Below, piece after piece: positions 4,682 through 6,287 of a stretch of 6,287 nt of DNA. Both the position numbers and the translations under genes were made by a program. This stretch comes from Ramlibacter sp. Its GTDB lineage: Bacteria > Pseudomonadota > Gammaproteobacteria > Burkholderiales > Burkholderiaceae. Location of the stretch: NCBI GenBank assembly GCA_014376915.1, contig JACMQP010000065.1:1-6287 (forward strand), written 5' to 3'. The notes under the pieces were generated by a model. That model saw only the letters and a list, made by a program, of their open reading frames with translations. It searched no databases and had not been told where the DNA came from. Each line of letters opens with the position of its first letter. Position 1 is the first letter of the stretch.

Positions 4682-6124
4682 CTATTCCGGCTTGAACAGC
4701 GCGGCGACGTTGCGCTTGGGCTTGATGTTGGCCGAGATCTTGGACGGCCGCGGGCCACTCTCCCAGGCCGGCGCCGCATCGGTGGCCGGCGGCTGGTAAG
4801 GCTGGTCGAAGAACGGATCGCGCGACGCCGCCGGCGCGCGAAACTCGCGCTGCGGCCGCGCGGACCGTTCGCGTTCTCGCTCGGGGGGCGGGGGCGCGTC
4901 CAGCACGTCGCGCGGATCGCCGAGCTCGCCGGCCTCGCGCCAGGCCCGGCGGCCGTCGTTGATGCGGCCGCGCGGCTTGTCTTCTTCGTATTCGATGGCC
5001 TCGATCTCGAGCTTTTTCTTCAGCAGCTTCTCCAAATCGGCCACCAGCCGGCCGTCGCTGTTGGAGACGAAGGTCACGGCCAGGCCGGACGCACCGGCGC
5101 GTCCGGTACGGCCGATCCGGTGGATGTAATCCTCGGCATTGAACGGCACGTCGAAGTTGAAGACCGCGGGCACGTCCTTGATGTCCAGGCCGCGGGCCGC
5201 GACGTCGGTCGCCACCAGCAGGTCGACCTCGCCTTTCTTGAACGCTTCCAGCGCTTTCAGGCGTTCATCCTGGCTCTTGTCGCCGTGCAGCGCCGTGGTC
5301 TTCATGCCCTCGCGCTCCAGCGAGCGGGCCAGCCGGGCGCAACCCAGCTTGCTGTTGACAAACACGAAGGCCTGGTTCAGGCCACGCTGGCGCACGATCT
5401 GGCGCAGGGCCCGGCGCTTGTCGTCGTCGTTGACGCTGTAGAAATGTTGTTCGACGGTGGAGGCAGTCGCGTTGGGTTGGGCGACCTCGATCGTGACCGG
5501 ATCGTTCAGGTAGCTATTGGCAAGGCGCCTGATCTCCGGCGAGAAGGTCGCCGAGAACAGCAGCGTCGTGCGCTGCTTGGGCAGATAGGACAGGATGCGC
5601 TGCAGGTCCGGCAGAAAGCCGATGTCCAGCATGCGGTCCGCCTCGTCGAGCACCACGTACTCCACCTGGTTCAACACCGCGTTCTTGGCCTCGATGTGAT
5701 CCAGCAGGCGGCCGGGCGTGGCGACCAGCACCTCGACCCCGCGTTTGAGTTCGAGCGTCTGCGGCTTCATGTCCATGCCGCCGAACACCACTGCGCTGCG
5801 CAGGTTGGTGTACTTTGCGTAAAGCTTGACCTGCTGCGCAACCTGGTCGGCCAGTTCGCGCGTCGGCAGCAACACCAGCGCACGGACCGGATGGCGTGCC
5901 GGCGAGGTCGACGTGTTCTCGTGTTTGAGCAGGCGCTGCAGCAGCGGCAGCGAGAACGCCGCGGTCTTGCCGGTGCCGGTCTGGGCTGCGCCCATCACGT
6001 CCTTGCCGGTCAGGACGACCGGAATGGCCTGGGCCTGGATGGGGGTCATGGACTCGTAGCCCATTTCGGCGACTGCGCGCGAGAGGGGCTCGGCCAGCGA
6101 GAGGTTGGAAAAGGATGCGGTCAT
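4682..6124 (-). CDS. rhlE: DEAD-box ATP-dependent RNA helicase, RhlE type
   Basis: This 480-residue cytoplasmic helicase unwinds short RNA duplexes; RhlE relatives act in ribosome assembly and RNA turnover. All core motifs are present: Q motif with Phe5 and TPIQ (27-30), AQTGTGKT (47-54), PTRELA (87-92), GG (115-116), TPGR (136-139), DEAD (160-163), SAT (191-193), VFVNSK (254-259), ATDVAARGLDI (305-315) and HRIGRTGR (335-342). The core ends near 380. A charged, proline- and arginine-rich tail follows (about 381-465), including PPPPERERERSARPQRE, likely disordered and RNA-binding, and the protein closes with a basic NIKPKRNVAALFKPE block. ATG at 6124 has AGAAGG (6135-6130) five bases before it. 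The stop (TAG on the minus strand) directly abuts the apaH stop. Assignment to RhlE rather than another DEAD-box paralogue rests on the compact core and tail. Confidence 0.93.
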   Translation of the reverse strand: MTASFSNLSLAEPLSRAVAEMGYESMTPIQAQAIPVVLTGKDVMGAAQTGTGKTAAFSLPLLQRLLKHENTSTSPARHPVRALVLLPTRELADQVAQQVKLYAKYTNLRSAVVFGGMDMKPQTLELKRGVEVLVATPGRLLDHIEAKNAVLNQVEYVVLDEADRMLDIGFLPDLQRILSYLPKQRTTLLFSATFSPEIRRLANSYLNDPVTIEVAQPNATASTVEQHFYSVNDDDKRRALRQIVRQRGLNQAFVFVNSKLGCARLARSLEREGMKTTALHGDKSQDERLKALEAFKKGEVDLLVATDVAARGLDIKDVPAVFNFDVPFNAEDYIHRIGRTGRAGASGLAVTFVSNSDGRLVADLEKLLKKKLEIEAIEYEEDKPRGRINDGRRAWREAGELGDPRDVLDAPPPPERERERSARPQREFRAPAASRDPFFDQPYQPPATDAAPAWESGPRPSKISANIKPKRNVAALFKPE

Positions 6125-6129
6125 CTGAG

Positions 6130-6135
6130 CCTTCT
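6130..6135 (-). promoter_or_regulatory. Ribosome binding site of rhlE
   Basis: AGAAGG on the minus strand lies 5 bases upstream of ATG 6124 and supports that start. Confidence 0.75.
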
Positions 6136-6160
6136 ATTGTCTCATTGACTGCGCTCCCCT

Positions 6161-6192
6161 GCATGGGCGGTCCGAAACCGGGCTGCCCATGC
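6161..6192. repeat. Inverted repeat between the metallopeptidase end and rhlE
   Basis: GCATGGGC (6161-6168) and GCCCATGC (6185-6192) form a perfect 8-bp stem; GGT (6169-6171) and ACC (6177-6179) can add an inner stem. It sits 14-45 bases after the minus-strand stop at 6206. No T run follows on either strand, so it is not a canonical intrinsic terminator. It could still cause pausing or protect the upstream transcript end, or shape the rhlE leader. Confidence 0.5.
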
Positions 6193-6205
6193 CCGGGAAA
6201 AAGCC

Positions 6206-6287
6206 CTAGAGGCTGCGGGCGCCGAAGGTGTCGCAGGCCTTGACGTTGCCGGATTTCAGGCCGGCGCTGAACCAGCGCTGGCGCTGC
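6206..6287 (-). CDS. C-terminal end of a probable neutral zinc metallopeptidase (YpfJ-like)
   Basis: Only the last 26 codons and the TAG stop are in the window. They read QRQRWFSAGLKSGNVKACDT followed by FGARSL. The pattern QR-x-RWF-x-x-GL-x-SG followed by CDTF or CNTF is typical of the extreme C-terminus of the neutral zinc metallopeptidase family that includes E. coli YpfJ, in which the HExxH active site lies far upstream, outside this window. The gene is on the same strand as rhlE, 81 bp before its start. With so little sequence the call depends on the motif alone. Confidence 0.7.
   Translation of the reverse strand, partial: QRQRWFSAGLKSGNVKACDTFGARSL

Noticed and set aside
5120..6148. 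342-residue open frame on the plus strand
   Set aside because: Antisense to rhlE, whose complete set of helicase motifs shows which strand is coding.
1..6287. Mobile element, prophage, CRISPR or defence island
   Set aside because: No transposase, integrase, terminal repeats, spaced direct repeats or defence-type domains are visible. All but one of the genes are recognisable core families with uniform codon use.

Overview
This window looks like ordinary chromosomal core sequence from a high-GC betaproteobacterium, most likely order Burkholderiales and perhaps near Comamonadaceae. That placement is inferred from GC-rich third codon positions, the style of the ExbB, CrcB, ApaH and RhlE proteins, and the tRNA-Thr sequence. 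I see no mobile element, CRISPR array, toxin-antitoxin pair or phage gene, and no convincing novel multi-gene system.

Layout, left to right. At 1-475 (minus) is the N-terminal half of an ExbB-type proton channel subunit with a signal peptide; its 3' end lies outside the window. A roughly 250-bp intergenic stretch (476-726) separates it from a divergent tRNA-Thr(CGU) at 727-802, which has a TATAAT box upstream and a strong intrinsic terminator just after it. Immediately behind the terminator is crcB (855-1235), a fluoride channel, followed by a 114-residue protein of unknown function (1335-1679). Convergent with that is a two-gene minus-strand unit: a CNNM/CBS/CorC-HlyC membrane protein (3779-2460), then a SapC-family protein (2436-1684), 23 bp apart. 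Divergent from this unit, across 68 bp carrying a 6-bp dyad, is apaH (3848-4681). ApaH ends exactly where rhlE (minus, 6124-4682) ends, with no base between the two stop codons. The right edge (6206-6287, minus) holds the last 26 codons of what looks like a neutral zinc metallopeptidase.

Functionally the genes are a housekeeping mix: iron or TonB-dependent transport energy (ExbB), translation (tRNA-Thr), fluoride export (CrcB), divalent cation or membrane function (CorC-like), dinucleoside polyphosphate breakdown (ApaH), RNA remodelling (RhlE) and a protease. The points most worth a second look are the uncharacterised 114-residue protein, the CorC-SapC pairing, the palindrome between corC and apaH, the tight convergent junctions without terminators, and the crcB start placed right behind the tRNA terminator without a fluoride riboswitch.
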